From Chromera velia (taxonomy: Eukaryota > Sar > Chromeraceae): 34,473 nucleotides of DNA. A program made the position numbers and the translations under genes. How positions within the stretch are numbered: the stretch's first letter is position 1; each line of letters begins with the position of its first letter. Positions 20,691 through 32,158 of this stretch are shown one piece after another. The stretch covers positions 1 to 34,473 of the forward strand of contig JAHBMJ010000901.1 of NCBI GenBank assembly GCA_018398765.1, given 5' to 3'. The notes below the pieces were generated by a model. The model ran no database searches. It was not told the DNA's origin and saw only the letters and a program-made list of their open reading frames with translations.

Positions 20691-23374
20691 TGTAAGGAAC
20701 GAGCATTAAGAAAGTTGAAATTTGAGCACGGCGTCTATTGAATTGACTGAAAGTGGAACTGTCGATTCTGGAAGGTTTGCAAGAACAACACAGGCTGAGA
20801 CACATTTGCATGCATTCGTGCATGTACCGCAACCCGAAGGGCCAAGATTTACACGCAAAAGGACGGTCGTGCATCCACAGAGTGTCACACACACGCACAG
20901 GGATGCAGGAAGCCATCCACTGCATGAGAGTCATGCAGAGCGGAGTCGCTAAGTATTCTTTTCCTCTTTCACGAATTTGCCGCAAGCTCTCTTTGAACAC
21001 GCCAATTCTCCATAAGTTGAGCTACCTCAAGCCAGACCAGGCCGCATATAGATTAACGAGGAGGGAGAGAGAATCTGTAGATCGAGACATCAACCATCGA
21101 TCGATCAATCGACAAATCCTCTGACACCTTTTCCTCTCTTCGCTGTACGACTCCTTAACAGACAGCTCAATTTGGCAAAACGTTCCAAGGATCAGTCAGA
21201 CCCACACACCCACACATTGGCCCAAAGGGGCCCGTCCTTCGCAGCGCGAGAATGAAATGCATATACATACAGAGGGGAGGGGGGGCGGCGGAGAAACAGT
21301 CATGCATTGCGTACGCCGAGCACCAGTCACGGACAGATCGACGCTTGCAGGCTCTCACTGCGCATGTGCACCAAAACGAATTCCTTTTTGTTCTCCTCCT
21401 TCAATCTTGAGAGGACTTCAAGGGAGAAGAAAAGAAAAGATGCAGCAAGGCCCCAGTTCTCCTTCAGCCGTAGCATGGGAGAATAGGCGAGCTGAAGGGA
21501 GGGGGAAGAGAGTGTGTTTGATGAAGAAGAATGGACTACGTCTGACTAACTGAGGTATGGGTTGGTTAAATTGACTTAAAACGGTGGGTGATCCAACAAC
21601 CCAGCAGCTCAGCATGACTACGGGAAGGCGGGAGGGAAGGAGAGAATCGGACCCTGAGAGAGAACAAAACGAGTGCAGAGAGAAGGGAGGCGGATTGGGA
21701 CAAAGAGCAAATAGGCAAAAGACAAGAACGAAAAGACAGAAGGATTGAACGATACGTTTTGCCGCAACGGAAGGGAAAAAAAAAAGGAGGGGGACAAACA
21801 GAGGCATCCTTCATGGACAGGCCGTGAGCCATACATTTCATTCCAAAAAGGAAAAAACCAAAATCGCCAACTTGTCCAATCAAAACGAAACGCCCGGATG
21901 CTGAAAGGAATCAAAAAGGGCGAAGGAAGCAGCTAAGACTACGTCAACGAGAAGCAAACAGAATGTTTGACCGACAAAGCCACAGGGTGACAGGCGGGCT
22001 GTGCTTTTTGCGGGTAAGCTACAGTTGTGGTCCAATTTCACACGGAACCACTCAAAACGGTAAACCATCTCTCTCTGTCTTGCCGGTATGTCTTCGCGTG
22101 GCAAAGGCAAAAGTAGCACGAAAGACACACGGACAAACAGAAAAGGACAAAGAAATTCAGCCAAGAAGAACTACCATGTCCCATCTTCTGTGGAGATTTA
22201 CAAGCGGATGACATAAAAGATAAATCGATTCAAACGAAGACAGGCGAAGAAAGAAAACTGTCGAGGCTCTAGCGGGTACCATCAATCAATGAAGTCCTCC
22301 TCTCTCATAGAGAGACTGCGAAGTCAGCTGGGGCACATGAATGACCAAGACAGGAGACAGAAGGAAGGCAAAGAAGGAAAGATGGAAAGAGACAGAAGCC
22401 AGCCCGGCTTGTTGGAACACAGAAAAGGAGAGAAACAGAAAGCAACGCTCCAGAGGCAATGCTTGCGTACTTCCCCCCACGATTGCCCAATCCAATTTCA
22501 GCTGCCCAACCCAATCTCCATCCATGTTGCGGTTCCTTCACTGTCCCTCCCCCAACACGAAGAAGAAGAAGAGGCAGACACTTAATTCCTTCCAAGAGTT
22601 CTTCTCGGGCTTCGCCAACTCACTCTCACGAAAGAAAAAAACAGTGGAAGAAAGACAGGGAGAAAACACAGAAGACAGAAAAGAGAGAAAACAGGGGAAA
22701 CGAAATATGAAAACAACTCTCCCTCCACGCCCCCTTGTCAAAATCAAAAAGGGCGAGAAAGAGAGAGAATAACGTCACTTCATGTACCAAAAAAGGAAGG
22801 GGCACGCTCGCATCTCACGCCAAAAGCATGCCCTGTTCCCATTTTTCCTTCCCTCCTTCCTCCCTTTCACACGTCCTCCTCCTACTGGAGCAAGCAAATG
22901 CCCCTCCAATCTTCTGTCCCCATCTCTCCACCTCTTTTTCGCGGACTCTCAGAAAACAGAGAGACAGCGCATTTAAAAATCAAAAGGGGGACTCAGGCAG
23001 GCAGGCAGCCAGGCACACAAAGTGTACTCGACAGGACAGCCATCGGAGAAGGAGATAACAAAAAGGAAGGAAATGTTGATCAAACACGATCAAAACGGAA
23101 AAACGAAACACCTCTCTTGCTTTCTCCTCTCTCCTCTCCTCTCTGCCTGCAGTCATCGTGTTGCTCCCTCCTCACTTCTTTTGAACTGTTTTCACAATCA
23201 ATCCAGACTCCGAGCATTTCGAATCGGTGTGTTTGAACAACTTTTCATTTTCTACTTCTACAGTTGCGTGTTCAGTCTCGATTGTACCCCTCGATGATAC
23301 AAATTGACTTTCCACTATCTCCTTTTTTCTCAACAAGGTTAACTCAACAAAAAGCAACGAAACGCAACGATCAT
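20691..23374. other. Gene-poor intergenic region downstream of the D-LDH gene
   Basis: No exon with both splice signals and protein-like translation was found. Purine/pyrimidine-biased simple sequence dominates. The part nearest 23374 is the expected 3' UTR of the minus-strand D-LDH gene. Confidence 0.5.
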
Positions 23375-26300
23375 TTATGCCGAAGGGACAGAGACAACCT
23401 TGTCAGGATTCAAAATGTTCTTAGGGTCCAGAGACATCTTCAATTTGGCCATCAGGTCCACTGCAGGTCTGCCCAGCTCTGCCTCCAGGTATTTCTTCTT
23501 GCCCAGTCCGATGCCGTGCTCTCCTGTGCAAGTGCCTTCCATCTGGATCGCCCGATAGACCTGCAAGAACGAAGGTCACAATTCCATCAATTGTCGGTGA
23601 CAGGAAGGAAGAGGTTTGTAGTCAGAATTTATCTTCTTTCGACAGGAAAGCAGGCAGATCGGCCGACTTTCTTCATCAGAAAAGATTCCAGACAACGAGA
23701 CCCTGGGTACTCCGCTCCGGAGAACTCGAGAAGGATCAACACAGCACTGCGTGCTTGCATCAAGAGGCACGGAGAAAGCACGAGGATCACGACATCCCCG
23801 TGTTCGGCAGACAGAGCGGCCGAGCAATGAAGCACCAAACGGACAAGACAAACCCAACACTCAATCCACCGACCATGCGCTCATTCAGTCTGTGTGCCTC
23901 ATGGTCGTCCTCTGGGTTCTCTGGGTCGAACATGATCACGACGTGGAAGTTCGAGTCACCCACATGACCCACGATCGGGGCAAACAGAGGAGACTTGTCA
24001 AGGTCCTCCTTAGTCGCAGCCAGACAGTCAGCAAGACGGGAGATGGGGACAGCAACGTCGGTTGCCATCAGCTGCTTCTCCGGCTGCTGTGCCTGGGCTG
24101 CCCAGAATGCGGTCTTGCGGGCCCCCCAGATTGTTCCCCTCTCTGCCTCGTCCTTGGCCCACCGATAGGTTTCCTTTGTGTACTGGCTGCAGATCTTCTT
24201 CACCTCCTGCAAGTAAGGNNNNNNNNNNNNNNNNNNNNNNNNNNNNNNNNNNNNNNNGGGGGGGGGGGGGAGGAGAAAGTGTGACATGCGCAGAAGAAAA
24301 CGACGGGAAAATCAGTAGGTCTTTTCTAGCACCAGCACGAACGCCCTGTTTTGTACTGCGTACGTACGTACGTACGAAGGTGTGTGTGTGCGTGGGGTGT
24401 AAATGCAAAAGAAAGCTTTGCCATCCCCGTGTACATCAGAGACCGCACAGTGCGGCAGATGCATACACATGCAGGTCGACGTTGCCCTTCCTCATTTCCT
24501 TTCTTTTCCCTTTACCAACTGACCTCAATGTCATGCTCGACGTGCTTTCTGGACCCTGTGAATTTGAACAGGACGAGAGGGGACTTCTTCAAGCTCGTCC
24601 CTGCATAGGCGTTGCAGGCATCCACCATGACCTCATCCAACAACTCGATGGCTCCCATCTGGATTCCCTTTTGGAGAATCTTGATCACCGCGTTGGTGGC
24701 GTCACGCACTGTGGCAAAGTTCACGTATGCGATCTCGGTGCACTCCGGAATATTCCGCATCTGCAGAGAGGGCATACAATCATGAGTTCTTTCGTATTGG
24801 CACCCTGGGTACACAGAGAGCTGTTTTGAGGCTGTAGTACAAAAGTAAGCAGACCGCGACAACACGGCTCTGTCTTCACTGCCGAGAGAAAACCAGGTGG
24901 TCTCCTTCCCCTCTTGAAAAGACAAATCCATCGCGTGATCGACGCAGAAGGGAAAATCCGCGCCGAAAGAAAGAACACGCAACACCTCGAGGAAGGAGAA
25001 ATGGAACTTCTCAATTCGCTCCCCTCTCCCAGCCCACCTTCAGGGTGGCCTCAGTGACGATCCCCAAAGTTCCCTCAGACCCCACGAACAGACGAGCAAG
25101 GTCGTACCCTGCAGAGCTCTTGCGAGGTCTCTGGGAGGTCTTCACAACCTGCACGCATGCAAGATAAACGAAAAGGAACACGCAAATGTGAGTACAGAAA
25201 GAGAACTGAACCATCATTCATGCATCACTAGAAGGACGTCACCGCGCAAAAACACACCCTCCATCCATCCATCCAAAAAACATCTCCGCAGACGCAAACA
25301 AAGGAGCAGTGAGATCGATTCTCAAACGACCGACACGCAGGCAGAAGACAAGGAAACAAAACATACATAACCTCCCCCCCTTCCCACCGACTCGAAGAAT
25401 CCCTCCCACACCCACATACCTACCGTTCCGTCTGCCATCACCACAGTCAAGTTCACCACCTGGTCCTTCATTGTGCCGTACCTGCAATGAATGCCAAAGC
25501 AAGCGTTCTTCATGAAACTCAGCGAACGCAAAACAACTCCTCACACTTGCATACCACAGATGTGCAACCGTGCTGTGACGTAAGACAAAGTTCAACACGG
25601 AGGAGAAAGCGTCGGTCCAAGCAGTCTGTCGATCTCGGCACCTCTCTCTTCTCTCTCCACGGCACGCCCTCTCCAGATCAACCCCCCCCAACGGACAATA
25701 GGAGCTAGGCACTTGGGCTCCTCCCATTCTTTGTACAGCGGTATGCAATGGAGACCCGCGAAGCACGGCAAGTCAAAAACTCCAATCAGCAGAAGTCCAT
25801 CCATCCTCTTTGTTTGTCTCTTTCCTTTCTGCGTCTCTGTCAACATGAGGACGCACCCACCTGACAGCGTTTGTGCCAGAGCAGCAGGTGCCGCACATCC
25901 CTCCGATCTGGGCACCTGGGCCCGGGTCGACTCCGAGGAAAAACCCATGGGGCTCGAGAATATCGTTCAGCTCCATCCACCCGACACCGGGCTGGACCAC
26001 TGCAGCAGCAGTGATATTGATGGACGCGTGACCAGTGATGAAACGAAAGGGTTGAGCAATTTTGAGCAAGGACGAGTACACGAGGGATTTTCACACACGT
26101 ACACACACAAAAAGAAACGTCCTTCCCTGGCAGATAACCCGTAACCCCTCTGCCTCATTCTTCCCATGAACTACCCCCCCCTTTCGCAAAGGCCATCATC
26201 TGCCTTCGCCCGTCTGAGTTGCGAATCCACAGTACGGCACCAAAACCTCGTTACTTGCTCGACACCAGATTCATCTTGAATGACAGACAGTCCACGCAAG

Positions 26301-27632
26301 CAAATCTGTCTGATGACTTACTCACCGACGTCCATGTCTTCCTCGTTGATCTTCAAGACCTTGTCCAGGTTCTGCATCGACACCGTCACCCCCCCTCTGG
26401 TGGCGATGATGTGACCCTCCAGAGAGGTCCCTGCTGCGTAGGGCACCACGGGCACTCCGTACTTGTGGCAGATCTTCATGATCTTCGAGACCTCCTCTGT
26501 GGAGTTCGGGTACACAATCGCCTGTGAGAAACAGGAAGGAAGGGAGAGAGCAGGAAGAACGGAATGAGGAGGAGAGAGAATGCAGCACAATCTTCTTCGT
26601 GTGCACAGGCAGACACGAACATTCAGCAGGCGGAATCATCGAAAGTCATCTCATCAAGAAACCGTCGTCTCCACTCCTCTCCCCACTCCTCTGTGCTGTC
26701 GTAGACTGATGTCACTGTGCCAACCATGCCCTTCCGCTTCCCCGCCAGACACCTCACAGGCCCACAACGCTGGTACGCACGGGCAGGCTAATGGATTAAA
26801 GCATGCAGTGCACAAAACTCAAGAGGAGCCCCCAAGTGAATGATGAAGCAAAAGAGAGGTACGCGAGAACCGCACCACCACAACCTCACAACCACACAGA
26901 AACAGAGCCAGAAGGATCGAGAAACTGAATCCAGCACATAGATAGACGGGTACACATCAAGATAAATGAAATCAATCGGAGAGAGTGGGCCCCCAAAGGA
27001 CGGAAAGGACAACCACGCATAATTCCTTACAGGCGAAACCTCTCCCCGTCTCCTCCTTTCCCCCCCTGAATGGAACACAAAATGTTCTCCAAGGTACCCA
27101 CCTGGGGGTTGGATCTTGCCGCATACCCACTAGTCTCCTTCCCGTGTTCCTCCAGTTCCCCATCCTCTGTCGAGTACCTGTCCCCCATCAGTTTCTGCAG
27201 TTCCTTTGCGGCTTTGGGGTACACTTCTTCAAACGGGAGTCCTTTCACCTCCTTCCAGTCTCGCACCATGGCAGTTTGAGCCTGCACGGTGTCTGACTGG
27301 GACATCAGCCCTCTCAGCCAGTCCCATTTGTCTGCCTTCTCTCCTGAAAGAAGAAAATACGCACCTGCAGCTGCAGACCCTGCAGCAGCTGCTCCAAGCC
27401 CCACAGAGCCGAAAGAAGATCTCCCTTGACTCCCAGCAGAGGAGGCGGAAGAGAACCCGGATCTGCTTCCTGCGGATGATCGGAGCAGGCGGCCAACTGC
27501 CGACGTTCTAAGAGACCTGCACACAAATTGTACATGGAAAAGGAAGCTGATCACGTGCGTAGACGCCAGAGGGGGCGGTTTTACTGGTGTGGACACTCAC
27601 CTGAAGCCGCATGAAGCTAAGTTAGACTGCAT
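23375..27632 (-). CDS. FAD-dependent D-lactate dehydrogenase, mitochondrial type (DLD family), nine exons
   Basis: Oxidises D-lactate to pyruvate using FAD, passing electrons to cytochrome c or the respiratory chain (family knowledge). Exons in gene order: 27632-27601, 27516-27102, 26521-26326, 25999-25861, 25481-25424, 25148-25038, 24760-24524, 24206-23874, 23560-23375. All introns are GT-AG, all phases match, 1,707 nt, 568 aa, normal family length. Residues 1-50 are Ser/Arg-rich without acids (presequence); an Ala/Gly-rich segment ending AGAYFLL (about 55-72) may be a membrane anchor. FAD_binding_4: [45 protein letters not shown]-oxidase C domain: [47 protein letters not shown]. The usual GDGNFH is GDSNFH here. 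The 39-N gap falls in the intron between exons 7 and 8. Confidence 0.95.
24219..24257. other. Assembly gap (39 N) next to a poly-G run
   Basis: N run followed by about 13 G (24258-24270). It lies in a D-LDH intron, so the coding sequence is unaffected. A TACG microsatellite (about 24359-24376) lies nearby. Confidence 0.98.
27601..27632 (-). CDS. D-LDH exon 1, start of the targeting peptide
   Basis: ATG plus nine further codons and two bases ([10 protein letters not shown], then split Arg codon), donor CTTCAG|GTGAGT. This ATG is chosen because it is the only start that joins in phase to exon 2 and gives a classic mitochondrial presequence. Confidence 0.8.
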
Positions 27633-28219
27633 TTTGTTCTAGTCCTCCGGGCAAAAGGCAGCTTGAATTTGGAAGAAAATTCAAAATCCCACGGAGTCTC
27701 TTACTCTTCACCAGGAAGCCCTGCACTGCTACGGTTTGCTCAAAAGGGGTGTAAGTAATCCATGATGACCAGACCTTCTCTCAGTGCCAAAGAAGCTTTT
27801 TCGAGGAGGTCTTTCTTCTGGATTTTTCGAGGGAGCGCGGATCCGTCACGCACGGCCGGCGCGCGTTGCACATTCACGAGCGCGTCGGCCTTCCGGGGCC
27901 GCGCGCGAGCCCTGGCGTTAATTCTTTTGGTACGTTCTCGGAGACGGCTAATTTCACTTTTTTCCTCCTTACACTCTGCTGAATCTGAGCTGAGAGTGAA
28001 CTTCGAAGTCTCTCTTCTTACTGATTCTGACTCTGAGAAGAGAGCTGTCTAGCCGAATCCGGGCAGAACTGGTCTGAGTGAGAAGTCGACCGCGAAAGGA
28101 CTTTGATTTGAAAGCACAAGAGAGTCTTGACTGTAAGAGAGGAGACACCTCACTTTTTTTTTTCTCGATTGGTCACAGGAAAGAAGAGATCCTGCTCTTG
28201 TTGGCTTCCATTCTGCAAC
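27633..28219. promoter_or_regulatory. Shared divergent promoter region of D-LDH and the acidic protein gene
   Basis: 587 bp separate the two outward-facing start codons. It includes a GC-rich CGCGCG-containing core near 27835-27910. A likely 5'-UTR intron of the plus-strand gene is at 28133-28178 (CT|GTAAGA ... TTGGTCACAG, 46 bp). A 96-codon plus-strand frame from 27762 to 28052 is Arg/Ser-rich and may be a uORF or chance. Confidence 0.5.
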
Positions 28220-30227
28220 ATGTCGGACGGTGAAAGTTGGGACGACTACCTCGGGTACGGAGACCTGGATGATTTGGATGAGGAGGACTTCGATCATGAT
28301 GATGTCAGTCTGTCTCTCAGGTGTGATTATCTTTTTCTTTTCTTTTCACGGCATCCTCCTCCTGTGCTAAAAGTCTGAATAAGCTTGCCGATAGAATGCA
28401 GCTAAGCGCGATGCATGGTGATACGAAGAACTCTCCATCGTTCACCCACTATGCAGTACATACCGGACGACTTTGAGGACCACCCGTCAGACTTTGAGGA
28501 GACGGAGGACTTTATGTTTCGTAACATCGTCGATCGAAAACCAAAACTTTTTCGGATGTCTCGCGAGCGAACGAGTTTTGGGTGGGATCGATCAGCGAGT
28601 GCAGAAATATCGATCCCAGGGATGTCCAGCAGCAAGTCCGAGCGCACTGAGGACATTGAGATAGAGAGAACGACTCTTTGCTTCATTGCGGTTGGGGAGG
28701 AAGTCGAAAGCATCGAACTGAACATGGTGAGACCGGATTCTCTTCTCCCTCTTCTCTTCACGGATCCATGTGCGTCCGTGTGTCCTCCCTCTCTGCGATG
28801 ATCCATCCCGATGCCTTCTGCTTTGTGTTTGCATCCACGTGTGTCCGTCTCTTCGGTCTCTGGCCGCTACCGTCTCCTTTCCTCTCCATGTGTGATAACT
28901 TGAAAACCCCGGTCCAGGCCTTGGCAGGGTTCCTTGTCGTTCCTGTGAGCTTTTGTTGTATCTCTCTTTCCTTTTTCATTTCTCGTCTAGCGATGACTCT
29001 TTGGGTCATTTCGTCCCACTGTCACGCACTCAGCGAAGATTCACGTGAGTTCCTTCTTATTCACAAGCGCCCTTCGTTTTTCTTCTTCCTTTTCTTTCCT
29101 TCATTCCATCTTCCCCCTCTCTGCATGTCTTCTCTCTGCATGTGCAGAAGATTTCCGGTCGACCTCTACCGTGGGGTGAGGAGCCGACTGCTGAAGAGTC
29201 TGCCCCCGAAGTCAACGCGGGGGGGCGACTTTTTCTCTCCCTCGTTTCGCTCCCTCCAGGGTGGCGCGAGGGCGATACCGGCGATACCCTCGCAGTTGAA
29301 TGTCAGGCAGCGGCAGACAGGGCAGGGATTGCCAGCAATAGTTCTCCTTTTATGGAGGAGGACCTCTTCGGTCCGGCTCCCTACGAGACCGTCTTCCAGC
29401 CTCGTACCTGGGTGTGCACTCGCACTCAGTCTGAGACTCCCCCCGTCTCCCCTGAGGTCCCTGTTCCTACAAGTTCTCAGAATTGTGTGAGTGCCTCTGC
29501 CTCTTCCTCTTCAACCGCCTCGTCGTCTGGCGTCGAGAGGTGTGTCAAAGAGGCAAACGACAGAGAGAAGAAGCAAACCGACACTGCAGTCGCATCTTCA
29601 GGCACTGCAGAGAAACCAACAGAGGTGGGGGGAGGGGGCAGACCGGACGCGCCCCGAGATTCGATTGTGTCTCGTCTGAATACGAACGTCGAGGGTTCCT
29701 GGCTTCAATTGGCCTACAGGCCTCCGGGGCAGGCTGCAGGCAGATACGCGAGGCTGATTGGAAAAGAGGGCACGTTCACGGTCCGATTCTGCCGATGGAC
29801 GACGGTTGGGCCCCTTATCCGTCTCCTTCTTTTGCTCTTTACTGACAGGGCAGAGGACTCCTTTTCTGCTTTGCTGAGGTCAAATGAGGAGGAGTCTGTT
29901 TCCAAGGATGGAGGGGGGCTGAAGGGGTTTGTCTCTTCCGATTCGATGCTTGACTTTTTGTGCTCCCAAGAGAGGGGAGAATGGACTCCCTCTCTGTGTA
30001 AGCTTTTAAGGGTGTGGAAGGCAAACACGTGTCATTCCGCGAACGCGCAGAGACCTTTGAGGCTCAAGTGCGATCTGACCCAGCAGATAGTCAGATTCAT
30101 CTGACCCACACGCAGATCGAGTGTCTGACCGTCGGTATACCTTTTGCAACATTTTTTCTCAACAGCTCAGTGGCACAACGGACTCGGAGAACCACTCACA
30201 TACCCAGAGTTCTACAGTGAATTCTAA
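28220..30227 (+). CDS. Acidic multi-exon protein of unknown function, C-terminal KHVSFRE motif
   Basis: Starts ATG 28220. Exon 1 (28220-28303) encodes MSDGESWDDYLGYGDLDDLD and more acidic residues; exon 2 (28457-28726) has YIPDDFEDHPSDFEETEDF, KPKLFRMSRERTSFGW and a Ser-rich stretch. Likely later exons: 28991-29044, 29148-29170, 29260 onward (FMEEDLFGPAPYETVF, SWLQLAYRPPG), a piece around 29848-29990, one ending 30134 with GKHVSFRERAETFEAQV, and a terminal exon 30166-30227 ending LTYPEFYSEF. The joins 1-2, 3-4, 4-5 and the last are phase-consistent. The joins after exon 2 (perhaps a 17-nt microexon at 28928-28944) and around 29780-30010 are unresolved. KxVSF resembles a PP1 docking motif. No family is recognised. 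Confidence 0.6.
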
Positions 30228-30553
30228 CGGACGAATTCTGTATGTAGGTCTAGATGTAGGTGTGATCTGTATGATTTTTTCTCAGAAATAAGAGCTGACG
30301 TCCCGCACTAGGTCATGCAATATTTACAGTACGTGTTTGCATAATACATTGCATTTTAAGATTTTTTTAAATTTGAAGTAATACAATATGGAGTTTGATT
30401 TACATTTAAATGCATTCTTTGAAATATGTCACTTGTTCTAAATCACCTAAAAACGTAGGTCAGATCGAAATGTTACATTTAAAAATTAAACTAAAAGATC
30501 AGAACTATTTTTTTCTAGATTTTTTTTCTGCTTAGAATCTGCTAGTACTGCTA
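30228..30553. other. AT-rich intergenic sequence flanking the hAT element
   Basis: No open frames; poly-T and poly-A tracts. Likely 3' flank of the preceding gene and older transposon debris. Confidence 0.5.
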
Positions 30554-30561
30554 CTACGGAA
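30554..30561. repeat. Left TSD of the hAT element
   Basis: CTACGGAA, identical to 31717-31724 directly outside the opposite terminus. Confidence 0.85.
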
Positions 30562-31716
30562 TAGGGCTGGGAAAAGGTTCATTGAAAAAAGGTTCAAATC
30601 TGAAAAAGTGAACCTCTTGAACCTGTTTTGAACCTGTTGAACCTGTTAAACCTGTTTTGAACCTGTTTTAGAGGCCAGACGCGCGGCTACTGGCACAAGG
30701 CCGGCCAGGCCCGCGCCGCCCGTGGCCGATATAGATAAAATAAGGAGCCGGAGCCGCGCGCACAGCAACTGTCCCCAGCCGGTTCAATTTATTGTATCGG
30801 ACAGACGCATGTCAGCATATGTCAGCATCATATGTGAGCATGAAAACTCATGCTGACGGTTGCAGAAGTGAAGAAGTACACGTGACTTACCAAGTTTTCC
30901 ACTTGCAAGGCCCCGTATCAAAACGGACAGTCTCCACTGAAGGAATGAGGAAGTATAGAGTTTGTTTGACAGCAGTCTGCACGACAGTGTAATTGACAAT
31001 ATTTTTTTGGAGGGGCTGCTTCAGACTCGTGCCGGCAGCAGTCCCTCTGTTTACTTCCGCTTACTTGCTTCTGGTGACACAATATTGCCAATTCACATGA
31101 TCGGGTGCATTGATGAGTATTCGAAAACAGAGTTTCAATCCGATTTTATGTGGCAAAAGGTTGGAACGAATGTAAACCCAGATATTTGGGTGCCACCCGC
31201 TGTAGCTGGGAGTGGTGGGGGCCATGGGGGGGAGCAGGGGCCCAGGGGGGGGGCAACAGGCCGGGCCGGGAGCAGCAGGTTAAAGAGGCGGCGGTGCACG
31301 GAGAGGGAGGGGGAAAGCGGTGGCCGCGGGGCAACCGGTAAGCAGATAAAAGAAAGAAAGAAACGTTGTGATGGTCTTATGTTGACTAAATTGTTATGGT
31401 TGATACGATCATATAAATTTAATTATGACATTTTCCAATTTTTTCAGGCTTTTTTGATTACTAATTTTCAACTATAAGCAGTGAATAACTTGAGACTAGC
31501 ACCTAATGTGAGCGTAAATATTGATTTAAACTATTTAAAAACACTACTAAAGCATAGATTCTATATTAAAATGTTCTAAAAATGCATTAAAGCCTAATTT
31601 AAAGGCATAAAATAATACGAAAAAATGAGGTTTCTATTAATTAAAAGTGAACCTGTTTTTGAACCTGATTCAGGTTCATTACTTCGAAGTGAACCTTGAA
31701 CCTTTTCCTAGCACTA
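30562..31716. mobile_element. hAT-family DNA element, 1,155 bp, non-autonomous
   Basis: The left end TAGGGCTGGGAAAAGGTTCA matches the reverse complement of the right end (TAGTGCTAGGAAAAGGTTCA) at 18 of 20 bases. The perfect 8-bp duplications CTACGGAA at 30554-30561 and 31717-31724 fit the hAT consensus nTnnnnAn. Subterminal GAACCTGTT words recur about six times at the left (30610-30668) and again at the right (31649-31705), typical transposase-binding clusters. The interior has GC-rich segments (about 30668-30785 and 31190-31335) unlike its AT-rich ends and a 171-codon frame (30962-31477) without recognisable transposase motifs, suggesting captured or filler DNA. Confidence 0.87.
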
Positions 31717-31724
31717 CTACGGAA

Positions 31725-32158
31725 CTTAGCCCAGGAACTATTTTTTTTCTGCTATATTAGTAGCGGACAGAGCGGGAAGGCGGCGGCCTAGCATGAAACA
31801 AATCAATCAATCTGCTTATTATAGGGCACCACTAAATCACTTATCATTTATTTTTTTCATTTAATAATATTTATCATAAAATTCAACAGGCAAACAACTG
31901 TTCTTCAAATGTTGCAGAAGTGTACGTTGCACTGTCACATAGAGTATTATGAATAAATGAATGAATGACTATAGCCATCAGAGCCTAGCTCCATATAAAA
32001 CTAGATATAAAAGATATGTGTTTTTTGGTTCATAAATTCCCCTATTGCCTGCGGGATGACGAGTTTTTTCGGTTGACAAAGCAAGGGGGGGGGGGGTTGG
32101 TGGAGGATCTTGGTCATAAACCCCCTAGTAAACCCCGTTTTTGGTTGATAACCCGCAG
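31725..32158. other. AT-rich intergenic sequence with MITE-related fragment and poly-G
   Basis: 26 bases at 31891-31916 match 24/26 with 6523-6548 inside the MITE at 6436-6700. A poly-G run lies at about 32086-32096. Otherwise no structure is seen. Confidence 0.55.

Noticed and set aside
24258-24270. Poly-G as a G-quadruplex regulatory element
   Set aside because: It abuts the N gap and is most likely an assembly or base-calling artefact.
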